Source: Alkalinema pantanalense
Lineage (GTDB): Bacteria; Cyanobacteriota; Cyanobacteriia; Leptolyngbyales; Leptolyngbyaceae
Direction of reading: 5' to 3'
Assembly: GCF_050753345.1 (NCBI RefSeq)
Contig: NZ_JBLZFX010000009.1
Coordinates: forward strand, 38,192 to 102,191
DNA length: 64,000 nt
Shown: piece by piece, positions 8,747 through 17,225 of the stretch
Numbering within the stretch: position 1 is the first letter of the stretch
Layout: each line of letters begins with the position of its first letter
Position numbers and translations under genes: made by a program
The notes under the pieces: model-generated
Seen by the model: only the letters and a program-made list of their open reading frames with translations
What the model was told of the DNA's origin: nothing
Database searches by the model: none

Positions 8747-8833
8747 CGGAGAGAGAGGGATTCGAACCCTCGTTGAACTTACGCCCAAACAGCATTTCCA
8801 GTGCTGCGCCTTCAACCGCTCGGCCATCTCTCC
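8747..8833 (-). tRNA. tRNA-Ser (anticodon GGA)
   Basis: Minus-strand class II tRNA of 87 nt. The acceptor stem GGAGAGA pairs with TCTCTCC, followed by discriminator G at 8747. The D-arm reads GGCCGAGCGGTTGAAGGC and the anticodon loop CTGGAAA gives anticodon GGA (reads UCC/UCU). A long variable arm of serine type precedes the T-arm, which contains GGTTCGAATCC. The 3' CCA is not encoded. A 15-bp hairpin lies just downstream. Confidence 0.95.
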
Positions 8834-8938
8834 AAATTGTATTGTCAGGCAATTTGCCCCAACAAGATTTCATAGTACCAGAGATTGCCGCATACTGAAA
8901 AGGTAAATCAAAAATTTTTGTTCCCATCCCATTTTTCT

Positions 8939-9307
8939 ATGAGTCGGCTTCATACCGTTCGTATTCATAATCGGCAAAAGGGCACTATCCATGAAATACA
9001 GGTGCCCGACGATCGCTATATTCTGCACTGTTCTGAAAACCAGGGTGCCGATCTGCCCTTTTCCTGTCGTAACGGAGCCTGTACCGCCTGTGCTGTACGA
9101 GTCCTCTCCGGCACCCTAGAACAACCAGAAGCAATGGGGCTGTCCCTTGACTTGCAACGTCAGGGCTATGCGTTGCTGTGTGTCAGCTATGCTCGCTCTG
9201 ACTTAGAAGTGGAAACCCAAGATGAAGATGAGGTTTACGAGTTGCAATTTGGACGCTATTTCGGTAAGGGGCGGGTACGGTTTGGTCTACCCTTAGACGA
9301 AGATTAG
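8939..9307 (+). CDS. 2Fe-2S ferredoxin with C-terminal extension (FdC2 type)
   Basis: A plant-type [2Fe-2S] ferredoxin of 122 residues, so longer than photosynthetic PetF (~97). Cluster ligands are Cys43, Cys48 and Cys51 in SCRNGACTACAVRV and Cys81 in YALLCVSYARSD. Beyond the fold lies an extension, EDEVYELQFGRYFGKGRVRF, which resembles the FdC2 group shared by cyanobacteria and chloroplasts. FdC2 is reported to be an altered-potential ferredoxin linked to chlorophyll or photosystem biogenesis; here that is family knowledge, not shown by the sequence. ATG at 8939 is preferred to one at 8885, which would add an unrelated 18-residue leader. Confidence 0.85.
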   Translation: MSRLHTVRIHNRQKGTIHEIQVPDDRYILHCSENQGADLPFSCRNGACTACAVRVLSGTLEQPEAMGLSLDLQRQGYALLCVSYARSDLEVETQDEDEVYELQFGRYFGKGRVRFGLPLDED

Positions 9308-9536
9308 CGATCGGTTAGCATCCTTGCAGCCTGTTAAGCGTTGATCTCAATCAGCATGGGTATCACTATTGATGTTGATCATGATGGCAATATCAGATGG
9401 CAATAACGCATAATTTTGTCTTGCACCCCTCTTGGGGTTCAATCGCTCTGATTGAGTCACGCTTGACTGCGTTACTTCTGATAGCCCCTTCTGATTTTGT
9501 TGCTTTCAATCCAGTCCTTTTTCAGAACAACTGCCC

Positions 9537-10346
9537 ATGTCCCAACTCGAAGTTTTTCTTGATATTGCCACTGAAGCTGCACTGGCTGCTGGTGCAGAGC
9601 TACAAAAGTATTGGGGTAACCTGCAAGATATCCAAGAAAAAGGCCGTCCTGGTGATCTCGTAACAGAAGCCGATCGCGCGGCAGAAAAGGCGGTTCTCAC
9701 CGTTTTGCATCGTCATGTTCCGAATCATTCGATTTTGGCGGAAGAGACTGGGCAAGTGGGCACTCTAGATGATGAGTTTCTTTGGGCGATCGATCCCCTG
9801 GATGGCACGACCAACTATGCCCACCAATATCCCTGCGTGGCAGTTTCCGTCGGGTTAATGATTCAGGGGGTTCCCCAAGTGGGTGTGGTGTATAACCCAA
9901 TTCACCAAGAACTCTATCGAGCTGCGAAAGGTCAGGGTGCAACACTGAACCGTCGATCGATCCAGGTCTCCTCGACCGCAGAACTGAGCAAAAGTCTGCT
10001 TGTGACCGGTTTTGCCTACGATCGCCATCAAACCGCAGACAATAACTATGCGGAATTCTGTCACTTTACCCATAAAACCCAAGGAGTGCGCCGGGATGGT
10101 GCAGCAGCACTTGATTTGGCCTATGTCGCTGCCGGTCGTTTAGATGGGTTTTGGGAACGGGGGCTGTCCCCGTGGGATATGGTGGCGGGTATCGTTCTTG
10201 TGGAAGAAGCGGGGGGACAGGTAACCGCCTATGATGGTTCCGATTTCCAACTGCGATCGGGGCGAGTTTTGGCGACTAACGGCAAGCTGCATTCCGCCAT
10301 GGTGGAAGAACTCCAGCAAGTCAAGCCATTAGCAGCTTGGGTCTAA
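9537..10346 (+). CDS. Inositol monophosphatase family protein
   Basis: Mg2+-dependent sugar-phosphate phosphatase of the IMPase/SuhB family, cytosolic, 269 residues. Metal-binding motifs are complete: LAEETG with Glu69-Glu70, AIDPLDGTTNY with Asp86, Asp89 and Gly-Thr-Thr, and the C-terminal SPWDMVAG with Asp214. Substrate cannot be read from the sequence; relatives act on inositol-1-phosphate, histidinol phosphate or fructose bisphosphate. It lies two genes upstream of hisZ, so histidinol-phosphate phosphatase is an attractive guess, but IMPase genes are scattered in cyanobacteria. A separate promoter for the next gene is likely, since about 120 bp intervene. Confidence 0.88.
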   Translation: MSQLEVFLDIATEAALAAGAELQKYWGNLQDIQEKGRPGDLVTEADRAAEKAVLTVLHRHVPNHSILAEETGQVGTLDDEFLWAIDPLDGTTNYAHQYPCVAVSVGLMIQGVPQVGVVYNPIHQELYRAAKGQGATLNRRSIQVSSTAELSKSLLVTGFAYDRHQTADNNYAEFCHFTHKTQGVRRDGAAALDLAYVAAGRLDGFWERGLSPWDMVAGIVLVEEAGGQVTAYDGSDFQLRSGRVLATNGKLHSAMVEELQQVKPLAAWV

Positions 10347-10465
10347 CCCTGAGACTCTCAACCCTTGGACGGATGGGCTAGCCCAGGATTTTGGATCGCG
10401 TTCCCCCATCCATTCGCTGACTACACTACACTAAACAAAATGACATCCTAGGCAGGTTGAGAAGC

Positions 10466-11479
10466 ATGGTGTTTCAAATTCAACGGGGGCTGTTCCTAGC
10501 GGATTTTGCCGATCACTACGCTACTTTAGGGCTGCCCATTACTGCAGATCCTAAGGAAATTCGCAAGAACTATCTCAAAATTGCGCGACGCTTACATCCA
10601 GATAGTGCAGCCTCCGCCAGTGATACGGATAAACAATTGGCAGAACAGTTGCTCTCCAAACTTGTGAATCCTGCTTGGGAACAACTATCTCAGGATAAAA
10701 ATAGAACGGAATATGTTTTGCTGCTGAAGCTGAAAGGAAAAGCGGCGGCTCGACAGACGATCGATCCAACGAGTTTAAGTGCGATGGCGCAGGAACTGAT
10801 GACGGCAAGTAACCTGGATCATGCCTACCGAACTGCAGTGCAGGAATTATCTAGCCGTCAGTATGAGCAGATGGATCAGGCGATCGACCTCACTGGACAG
10901 ATTAGTGAAGTCAATCTCGTCTATTTGATGCGGAGTGAAGGAGAGGGGTTAAAAATAGGCCGTCCCCAGAGTGCGGCGGAATCTTCAGCGAGAACCTCAT
11001 CATCATCAACGAATGCGGCTACATCAGCGCCCCCAGCCTCCGGAGACAGAACTAAAACACCCTTTGCCCATATTCCCCGGCAATCCTTGGCAGAGCCCTA
11101 CTACAATCGGGCAGAAGTGGCCTTTAGAAGGCAGAACTATGCCCAGGCTGTTTTGGAGCTACGGGACGCCCTCAAGATTGAGCCGAAAAATAGTCGGTTT
11201 CACAGTTTGATGGGGATGGTCTATTTGGAACAAAAACAAGCTACGATGGCTCGCATTAGCTTTGATAAGGCGCTGGAATTTAACCCAGAGGATGAAATGG
11301 CTCTGCTGGGGAAACAACGTCTTCAGCAAATGACTGCAAAAACGACCCCTACCAATGGTGCAGCCGGAAAGTCTGCGGCGGACAAGCCCACCCCTGGGAA
11401 ATCGGGGGGTAAGGCAAATGACAAATCCGATGGAAAATCCGGCGGATTATTTGGAGGGCTATTTGGGAAGAAGAAGTAA
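10466..11479 (+). CDS. J-domain protein with TPR repeats
   Basis: A 337-residue co-chaperone-like protein. Residues ~17-90 form a J domain (DHYATLGLPITADPKEIRKN) with the essential HPD near residues 44-46 in RRLHPDSA. A Ser/Thr/Ala-rich linker follows, then about two TPR units from residue ~210 (EPYYNRAEVAFRRQNYAQAV and FHSLMGMVYLEQKQATMARI). The tail is Gly/Lys-rich and ends GGLFGGLFGKKK. The J domain should stimulate an Hsp70 partner; the TPR part would bind clients. ATG 10466 is preferred to the TTG at 10457. Its stop codon shares one base with the hisZ ATG, so the two are translationally coupled. Confidence 0.85.
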   Translation: MVFQIQRGLFLADFADHYATLGLPITADPKEIRKNYLKIARRLHPDSAASASDTDKQLAEQLLSKLVNPAWEQLSQDKNRTEYVLLLKLKGKAAARQTIDPTSLSAMAQELMTASNLDHAYRTAVQELSSRQYEQMDQAIDLTGQISEVNLVYLMRSEGEGLKIGRPQSAAESSARTSSSSTNAATSAPPASGDRTKTPFAHIPRQSLAEPYYNRAEVAFRRQNYAQAVLELRDALKIEPKNSRFHSLMGMVYLEQKQATMARISFDKALEFNPEDEMALLGKQRLQQMTAKTTPTNGAAGKSAADKPTPGKSGGKANDKSDGKSGGLFGGLFGKKK

Positions 11480-12729
11480 TGGTTTATCAGCCGCCAAGTG
11501 GGGCGAGGGATTTACTGCCCCTGGATGTTGCGCAAAAGCGTTGGATTGAACATCGAATTCAACAAGTTTTGCATCGCTGGGGGTACCACCGAATTATCAC
11601 ATCCACCCTAGAGCGTTTGGATACTTTGATGGCAGGTGGGGCGATCGCTCAACGCCAAATCTTGCAGATCCAAACAGCAGATGATGAGGCTCTAGGTCTC
11701 CGTCCGGAATTAACGGCGTCGATCGCACGGACGGCAGTGACTCGGTTAGCGGCGGGTAATCAACCCCAACGGCTTTACTACAATGCCAATGTCTTTCGGC
11801 GACCGGAAGAAGGGAGTTACAGTGGCCAGCAGGAGTTTTATCAAGCGGGCGTGGAATTACTGGGTGGTGGCGGACTCTTAGCCGATGCGGAAATTTTGCT
11901 GCTGCTGCTGGATAGCCTGCAAAATGTGGGGCTAGGATCCCACTGGCAGCTAGTGTTGGGCGAAGCGGGGCTAACCCGATCGCTCCTCCTAGCCTTTCCG
12001 GAAGCGATTCGATCGAAAATCCGACGGGCGATCGCCCACCTCGATCGCATTGCCCTAGAACAGATGCCCTTGTCTGATGATTTGCGGGAGCGGGCTTTGT
12101 TTCTCCTAGAATTGCGGGGCAAGCCAGCGGACGTGATTCAAAAGGTGAGCCGTCTCCCGTTGGATGAAACCCAATGGGCTGCCGTTAACCATCTCAAGTC
12201 TCTGATTGAGCTCCTGCAAACGACGATTCAGATGCACACAGATAGCGATTCTGCCACCATTCCGATCGTGCTGGACTTGAGTTTGATCCGCACCTTTGAC
12301 TACTACACCGGAATTGTGTTTGAAGTCATCAGTGCTGGCCCAGCAGGGCAATTTATTCTGGGTCAAGGGGGTCGCTATGACGAATTGCTTGGGGTGTACC
12401 ATCCCCAGGGAGAATCGCTGCCAGGGATTGGCTTCTCGTTGGAACTAGAGCGTCTCCATCAAGCCCTCTTGCCCACGGGACAGTTACCCAACACCACGCC
12501 CAGTAGCGATTGGCTGGTGGTGTCTGGGCAGGAAAGCACCCATGCGATCGCCTTTGCTCATAGCCAGAAATTGCGGCAGTCCCAGGAGATACTGCGCGTG
12601 GAAGTAGACTTGGGGGGACGATCGAAAGAGGGGATCCGCACCTATGCCCAAGGGCGGGGCATTGCCAATATTGCTTGGATTGAAGCCGATGGTTCGATCG
12701 TGGAAGAAACGCTGGCACCTGTGCTGTAA
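11479..12729 (+). CDS. hisZ: ATP phosphoribosyltransferase regulatory subunit
   Basis: Class II histidyl-tRNA-synthetase-like protein without aminoacylation activity. It is the regulatory partner of short-form HisG in the first step of histidine synthesis. The 416 residues start YQPPSGARDLLPLDVAQKR, show LRPELTASIARTAVTR (motif 2 area) and DLSLIRTFDYYTGIVFEV followed by LGQGGRYDELLG, which identify the HisZ group. It lacks a separate C-terminal anticodon-binding domain, which distinguishes it from HisS. The ATG overlaps the stop codon of the preceding J-domain gene. hisG is not in the window. Confidence 0.9.
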   Translation: MVYQPPSGARDLLPLDVAQKRWIEHRIQQVLHRWGYHRIITSTLERLDTLMAGGAIAQRQILQIQTADDEALGLRPELTASIARTAVTRLAAGNQPQRLYYNANVFRRPEEGSYSGQQEFYQAGVELLGGGGLLADAEILLLLLDSLQNVGLGSHWQLVLGEAGLTRSLLLAFPEAIRSKIRRAIAHLDRIALEQMPLSDDLRERALFLLELRGKPADVIQKVSRLPLDETQWAAVNHLKSLIELLQTTIQMHTDSDSATIPIVLDLSLIRTFDYYTGIVFEVISAGPAGQFILGQGGRYDELLGVYHPQGESLPGIGFSLELERLHQALLPTGQLPNTTPSSDWLVVSGQESTHAIAFAHSQKLRQSQEILRVEVDLGGRSKEGIRTYAQGRGIANIAWIEADGSIVEETLAPVL

Positions 12730-12877
12730 TTGCACACACGCTTGCAACTAGTGGAATGATTGCCCTGCGATCGAGGGTGGGTATCCAACTTTGTCTTGGG
12801 CCAACACTTGTCCTAAGGGAAAACCCTCGTTAACCTAGATTTCTGTATCCTTAAATCCTGTTAGAAGAGAGAACACC

Positions 12878-13111
12878 GTGGCCCATTCGATCGTGAGCGA
12901 TGTCTGTGAAGGCGTTGCAGATTGTGTTTCCGCTTGTCCTGTCGCCTGTATCCATCCCGGCGAATCCCCGAGCAAAAATTTAAAGGGAACCGATTGGTAT
13001 TGGATTGATTTTTCAACCTGTATTGATTGTGGGATCTGTTTGCAGGTGTGCCCGGTGGAAGGCGCGATCGTGCCAGAAGAGCGCCCCGATCTGCAACTCC
13101 ACAAAGCCTAG
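12878..13111 (+). CDS. Eight-cysteine bacterial-type ferredoxin
   Basis: A 77-residue low-molecular-weight electron carrier with two Fe-S cluster sites. Cys48, 51, 54 and 58 (TCIDCGICLQVCPVEGAI) make a canonical [4Fe-4S] site together with an N-terminal Cys followed by Pro. The first half has Cys10, 16, 20 and 24 (VCEGVADCVSACPVACI), a spacing close to the 7Fe ferredoxins of the Azotobacter FdI type, so one site could be [3Fe-4S]. The start is GTG at 12878 with AGAG upstream. The lone location gives no hint of the redox partner. A 12-bp inverted repeat lies just downstream. Confidence 0.88.
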   Translation: MAHSIVSDVCEGVADCVSACPVACIHPGESPSKNLKGTDWYWIDFSTCIDCGICLQVCPVEGAIVPEERPDLQLHKA

Positions 13112-13125
13112 GCTATCTTGCCTCG

Positions 13126-13180
13126 ACCACCCAAACTCCTTGGATCGGAATTCCCCATCTCACGGTACAGTTTGGGTGGT
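13126..13180. terminator. 12-bp perfect inverted repeat after the 8-Cys ferredoxin
   Basis: ACCACCCAAACT at 13126-13137 pairs exactly with AGTTTGGGTGGT at 13169-13180 across a 31-base loop, starting 15 bases after the ferredoxin stop codon. No T-run follows. It may protect or end the ferredoxin transcript, or act as an operator before natE. Confidence 0.5.
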
Positions 13181-13255
13181 TCAATGTTCTGAACAGTTGT
13201 TTGGCCTTCATCCACAGCCCATTACGATCTGACCTATTCCATCCCCTAAAGACCC

Positions 13256-13981
13256 ATGGCCGATCCCATTCTGGTTGTTGAAAATGTCCACGCAGGTTAT
13301 ATCAAAGATTTAGATATTCTCCAAGGCGTGAATATGGTGGTTCAGCCTGGGGAGTTGGTGACGATCATCGGGCCGAATGGAGCGGGTAAGTCAACGCTGG
13401 CTAAAACTATTTTTGGTTTGCTAACACCCCACAAGGGCCAGATTATTTTTAAGGGTGAAGCGATCGCAGGGTTAAAGCCGGATCAAATTGTGCCGAAGGG
13501 CATGGGCTATGTGCCGCAGATTTCCAATGTCTTTCGCTCGTTGACCGTGGAAGAGAATTTAGAAATGGGAGCCTATGTGCGCAATGTGGCGCTGGACCCA
13601 TTGAAGCGGGAAATGTACGATCGTTTTCCGAAGTTGGGCGAACGGCGGAAACAACGGGCGGGTACGCTGTCCGGTGGAGAACGGCAACAACTGGCGATGG
13701 CAAAAGCGTTAATGTTGCGTCCCAGTTTGCTTCTGCTGGATGAACCATCGGCGGCGCTATCCCCGCTGATGGTGGCTTCGGTGTTTGAGCAAATCCAAGA
13801 GATTCAACGATCGGGGACTGCGATTTTGTTAGTGGAACAAAATGCTAAGCAAGCGCTGAAAATGTCCGATCGGGGCTACGTCCTAGAATCGGGGCGCGAT
13901 CGCTTTGAGGGACGGGGTATTGACCTATTGAATGATCCTAAGGTAGGCGAACTGTACTTAGGGGTGGGCCAAGCGCACTAG
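13256..13981 (+). CDS. natE: ABC transporter ATP-binding protein, branched/neutral amino acid type
   Basis: Cytosolic ATPase of a LivF/NatE-type amino acid importer, 241 residues. Walker A is GPNGAGKST, the Q-loop YVPQISNVFRSLTVEENL, the signature LSGGERQQLAMAKAL, Walker B LLLLDEPSAALSP and the H-region is replaced by VEQNAKQAL, as is normal in LivF-like proteins where Gln stands in for His. The Nat system of cyanobacteria is often split over the genome, and no permease or binding protein gene lies nearby, in keeping with a lone natE. UrtE of the urea system is the main alternative, but that gene usually sits in an urt operon. Confidence 0.75.
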   Translation: MADPILVVENVHAGYIKDLDILQGVNMVVQPGELVTIIGPNGAGKSTLAKTIFGLLTPHKGQIIFKGEAIAGLKPDQIVPKGMGYVPQISNVFRSLTVEENLEMGAYVRNVALDPLKREMYDRFPKLGERRKQRAGTLSGGERQQLAMAKALMLRPSLLLLDEPSAALSPLMVASVFEQIQEIQRSGTAILLVEQNAKQALKMSDRGYVLESGRDRFEGRGIDLLNDPKVGELYLGVGQAH

Positions 13982-14014
13982 TCAAAGAAACCTATTGCGC
14001 AAACTAATCAGAAA

Positions 14015-14170
14015 CTAATGCGAGAAGATTCCAGCGAGTAGCAGGGGCACAGCAATGGCGAGGCTCACAATCAACATCAGTGTGCCTGCATCGACGTTGA
14101 TTTCCCGAGGAATGAGTTCCTTCGGTGGAGGATTCTGCTGAGAATTGGGTTTGTTCGGCTTGCTGTTCAT
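14015..14170 (-). CDS. Small single-pass membrane protein (51 residues)
   Basis: A short gene on the minus strand: ATG at 14170-14168, TAG at 14017-14015. The product starts MNSKPNKPNSQQNPPPKELI, a polar Pro/Asn-rich head, then PREINVDAGT and a hydrophobic helix, LMLIVSLAIAVPLLLAGIF, ending SH. This order, with a soluble N-terminus and one C-terminal membrane helix, is typical of tail-anchored small proteins of the thylakoid or plasma membrane. I cannot assign it to a known photosystem subunit. It converges with natE. Confidence 0.6.
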   Translation of the reverse strand: MNSKPNKPNSQQNPPPKELIPREINVDAGTLMLIVSLAIAVPLLLAGIFSH

Positions 14171-14303
14171 CTATTTATGTCAGCACGACGGCCTAGGAGC
14201 TTGCGGCTTCAGTCCAGGGTGTGTGCTGTTCTCTCCTAGTTTCAGGGTAGCTTGCTTACGGGACGGCTCGATCGCTTTGTTGAAGTTCGTAAAACTTAAA
14301 CCC

Positions 14304-14828
14304 TTAGGCGTTTCGCTCTAACCAAGCCGTCAACTCCTCGACCTGCGTGAAATCTAACAAAGCTTCGCCTAACGCTTCCAGTTGATCGATCGACAGCCCC
14401 TCAACCTGGGCAATAGCTTCCGGAGAAAGAACACCTACTCGTCGGGTGAGTTGTTTCAAGATCAGCGATCGCTCCCGCTGAAGCCCTTCTTGTTTTCCTC
14501 GCTGCTCACCCAATCGTTCGCCTTCTCGCAAAATCTCTTGGTACCAGGGTGACTCTTGCAGTACTGCCATATCCCACCTCATGATTTGCTGTACAACTTC
14601 ACTTCCCAACACAAAACTAGCAAAAAATGCCAGCAATGATTCCAACTCAACTAATTGCCCATCCCCACGCAACTGATTCAAGGCTCGCTGGACTACCGGA
14701 GTTTGTCCGCCATTCTTCAATACAGGCACAAAGGGTAAGAGTGCATTTAACGACTGCTCAAACACGATCGCAGCGTCTACTTCCCATAGGTTAATCACCC
14801 GGTAATCTTGCCGCACCTCCAGTCCCAT
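14304..14828 (-). pseudogene. 5'-truncated Rpn-family nuclease (DUF4351-type C-terminus)
   Basis: The reading frame (174 residues) corresponds to the C-terminal part of Rpn/PD-(D/E)XK transposase-like proteins that are abundant in filamentous cyanobacteria. LEVRQDYRVINLWEVDAA fits the end of the nuclease fold, then come a helical region, a charged repeat (EILREGERLGEQRGKQEG) and the typical tail LTRRVGVLSPEAIAQVEGLS, ending ALLDFTQVEELTAWLE. Full-length relatives have about 110 more N-terminal residues with the catalytic core. Upstream in frame there are only some 20 codons (ending QWEQAFSSF) before a TAG, so the core is gone and the protein should be inactive as a nuclease. It lies just downstream of ilvB on the same strand. 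Confidence 0.7.
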
Positions 14829-14915
14829 GAAACTGGAAAAAGCCTGCTCCCACTGCGAGAACAGACTTTTTCTAACTGACCTTACTAGCTACTCAGATCC
14901 TTCAACGAGACTCGA

Positions 14916-16685
14916 TCAACTATCTTCGATCGCCCGTTCAAGCTGCTTGCGCTCCGGCAAACCCAGCATATCGGCATTCGTCTTACCAGGAGCCACCATG
15001 GGATAACAGTTCTCATCCCGCCGCACATGCACATCCATCAGCACCGGGCCATCATGGGCCAGCATTTCCGCAACGGCCTTAGACAAATCATTGCGATCGT
15101 GCACCACAATGCCCTTCACCCCGTAGGCTTCCGCCAACTTGGCAAAGTCCGGCATGGAAGGCTGCATGTTGGAAGAAGAATAGCGCTCACCATGGAATGC
15201 CTGTTGCCACTGCCGCACCATGCCTTGCCAACCATTATTGATAATCACGGTCTTCACCCCAATGCCGTACTGCATCAGCGTGCCTAGCTCCTGAATGTTC
15301 ATCTGGATGCTGGCATCACCGCTAATACAAATTACCTGCTCATCGGGGACTGCAACCTTGGCACCCATGGCCGCTGGCATCCCAAAGCCCATGGTGCCTA
15401 GCCCTGCACTGGAAATCCAACGACGGGGGCCATTCTTGAGGAACTGCGCTGACCACATTTGGTGCTGACCCACATCCGTGCTGTAGTAGGCGTGGGGCGC
15501 TTGCCGACCCACTTCCACAATCACTTCTTGGGGAGATAGCATCTCGGGATAGCTAGGCACTTGCAGCGGATAATCTTCCTTCCAGCGGGCAATCCGACCC
15601 AGCCAAGCCTCCGTTTGGCCAGGATTTTGGGGATCGGCTTCCGCCTGACTGCGTTCCAGCAAGTCTTGCAGTACAACCTTCACGTCCCCGACGATCGGCA
15701 CATCGGGCTGGCGAACTTTGGCCACTTCCGCCGGATCAATATCAATATGAATCACCTTGGCATGGGGGGCAAAGCCGTCCAGTTTACCTGTCACCCGATC
15801 GTCGAACCGTGCTCCGACTGCAATCAACAGATCGCATTCCGTCACCGCAAAGTTGGCATAGGCTGTCCCATGCATCCCTAACATCCCTAGGGCCAATGAA
15901 TGGTGCTCATCAAAGGAGCCAATGCCCATCAGGGTCGTGGTTACGGGCATTTGGAAGCGTTCTGCCAGTTCCTTCACTTCATCCTGTGCGCCAGAAACGA
16001 TCGCGCCACCGCCAACGTAGAGTAGCGGACGATTGGCCTGACGTATCAGCTTCAACGCTTGACCAATTTGGCGAGGATTACCCTTCACCGTGGGTTTATA
16101 CCCCACCAGCCGCACATTCCCCGGTTCAACGGGTACGTAGTCAAAAACTTCTAAGCCCACATCTTTCGGTACATCGACTAACACGGGGCCAGGACGCCCA
16201 GTGCTGGCAATGTGGAACGCTTCCGCCACCACCCGTGCCATTTCCCGTGGATCCCGTACCACATAGGAATGCTTGACGATCGGCAGGGTGATACCCCAAA
16301 TGTCGGTTTCCTGGAAGCCGTCGGTGCCAATCATGTGGCGGGGGACTTGCCCTGTAATGACAACCAAGGGAATGGAATCCATATGGGCTGTCGCAATCCC
16401 CGTCACCAAGTTAGTTGCACCAGGGCCAGAGGTGGCAAAACAGACCCCCACCTGCCCCGTCGCCCGAGCATAGCCATCGGCAGCGTGAGCAGCCCCCTGC
16501 TCATGACGAACCAAAATATGTTGCAGGTCACCCCGCTCTTCAAACTTATAAAGTTCGTCGTAGATGGGTAGAATAGCACCGCCTGGATAGCCAAAGATAT
16601 GCTTCACGCCGTGGCGTTTAAGGCTATCGAGCAGCGCATAAGCACCTGTTACCCGTTGGACTGCTACCGATTGCTGCAATTGCAC
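14916..16685 (-). CDS. ilvB: Acetolactate synthase, large (catalytic) subunit
   Basis: Thiamine-diphosphate enzyme of valine, leucine and isoleucine synthesis; joins two pyruvates, or pyruvate and 2-oxobutyrate. The 589 residues hold the three usual domains: an N-terminal PYR domain with catalytic Glu62 in VRHEQGAAHAADGYARATG, a middle FAD-binding domain (GIGSFDEHHSLALGMLGMHG) and a C-terminal PP domain with GDASIQMNIQELGTLMQYGI and IINNGWQGMVRQWQ. The start is GTG at 16685. The small subunit ilvH is not adjacent, as is common in cyanobacteria. About 540 bp of AT-rich DNA lie upstream, enough for a regulated promoter or leader, but no leader peptide rich in branched-chain residues was found. 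Confidence 0.95.
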   Translation of the reverse strand: MQLQQSVAVQRVTGAYALLDSLKRHGVKHIFGYPGGAILPIYDELYKFEERGDLQHILVRHEQGAAHAADGYARATGQVGVCFATSGPGATNLVTGIATAHMDSIPLVVITGQVPRHMIGTDGFQETDIWGITLPIVKHSYVVRDPREMARVVAEAFHIASTGRPGPVLVDVPKDVGLEVFDYVPVEPGNVRLVGYKPTVKGNPRQIGQALKLIRQANRPLLYVGGGAIVSGAQDEVKELAERFQMPVTTTLMGIGSFDEHHSLALGMLGMHGTAYANFAVTECDLLIAVGARFDDRVTGKLDGFAPHAKVIHIDIDPAEVAKVRQPDVPIVGDVKVVLQDLLERSQAEADPQNPGQTEAWLGRIARWKEDYPLQVPSYPEMLSPQEVIVEVGRQAPHAYYSTDVGQHQMWSAQFLKNGPRRWISSAGLGTMGFGMPAAMGAKVAVPDEQVICISGDASIQMNIQELGTLMQYGIGVKTVIINNGWQGMVRQWQQAFHGERYSSSNMQPSMPDFAKLAEAYGVKGIVVHDRNDLSKAVAEMLAHDGPVLMDVHVRRDENCYPMVAPGKTNADMLGLPERKQLERAIEDS

Positions 16686-17225
16686 TGGGGAACCTCACCA
16701 AAAGCGTCTAGATGGATAGAAGTAAAGTTTCCTGAAAAGAGAATTAGCCTTAGGATACCCAAAATAGAGGGACTGGCTGAGCCGATCGCACATAGCAGCT
16801 AACTCAAAAAAGCTGCACTGCTATATAGATATATAGACCGACTGTATCGACTATATAGATCGACTTTAAGCAAAGTATCTAGATCCGGAAGGAATTTCTT
16901 TTTGGAATTTTAAAATTAGTTCTGTAACGACTGATGCAATTCTATAAGACCTAAGTCTAGAGGCGATTTTGTTCTCTGTCGAGGTCAATAGGCTTAAAAA
17001 TTTAGGCTGATTTGGCTAGAAGCTTTATGTTATCAGCTATACAGCCGTTAGGACTGGTCAACAGCTGATGACATCGTTACAACCTGTCGTTACAACCCGT
17101 CGTTATCAGTCCCATAAATACAACCGCAAGACCAATGAGCAGGCAACCTAGCTCATCCTTCTGAAGAGATAAATCTGAAGAAATTAAAGTAAAAAAGCAC
17201 GTCCAGAAAATTTCGCGGGCCTAAT
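16686..17225. other. AT-rich leader region upstream of ilvB
   Basis: No gene is seen in these 540 bp between the MFS gene and ilvB, both on the minus strand. Features are runs of CTATATAGAT at 16820-16860 in near-repeat form and a doubled CGTTACAACC at about 17074-17098. It probably carries the ilvB promoter; no terminator with a T-run can be assigned to the MFS gene. Confidence 0.45.

Noticed and set aside
9397..9663. Open frame overlapping the IMPase start
   Set aside because: It overlaps a confidently assigned gene by 127 bases and has no family similarity.
16686..17225. Leader-peptide attenuator of ilvB
   Set aside because: No short frame rich in Leu, Val or Ile and no competing hairpins with a T-run were found.
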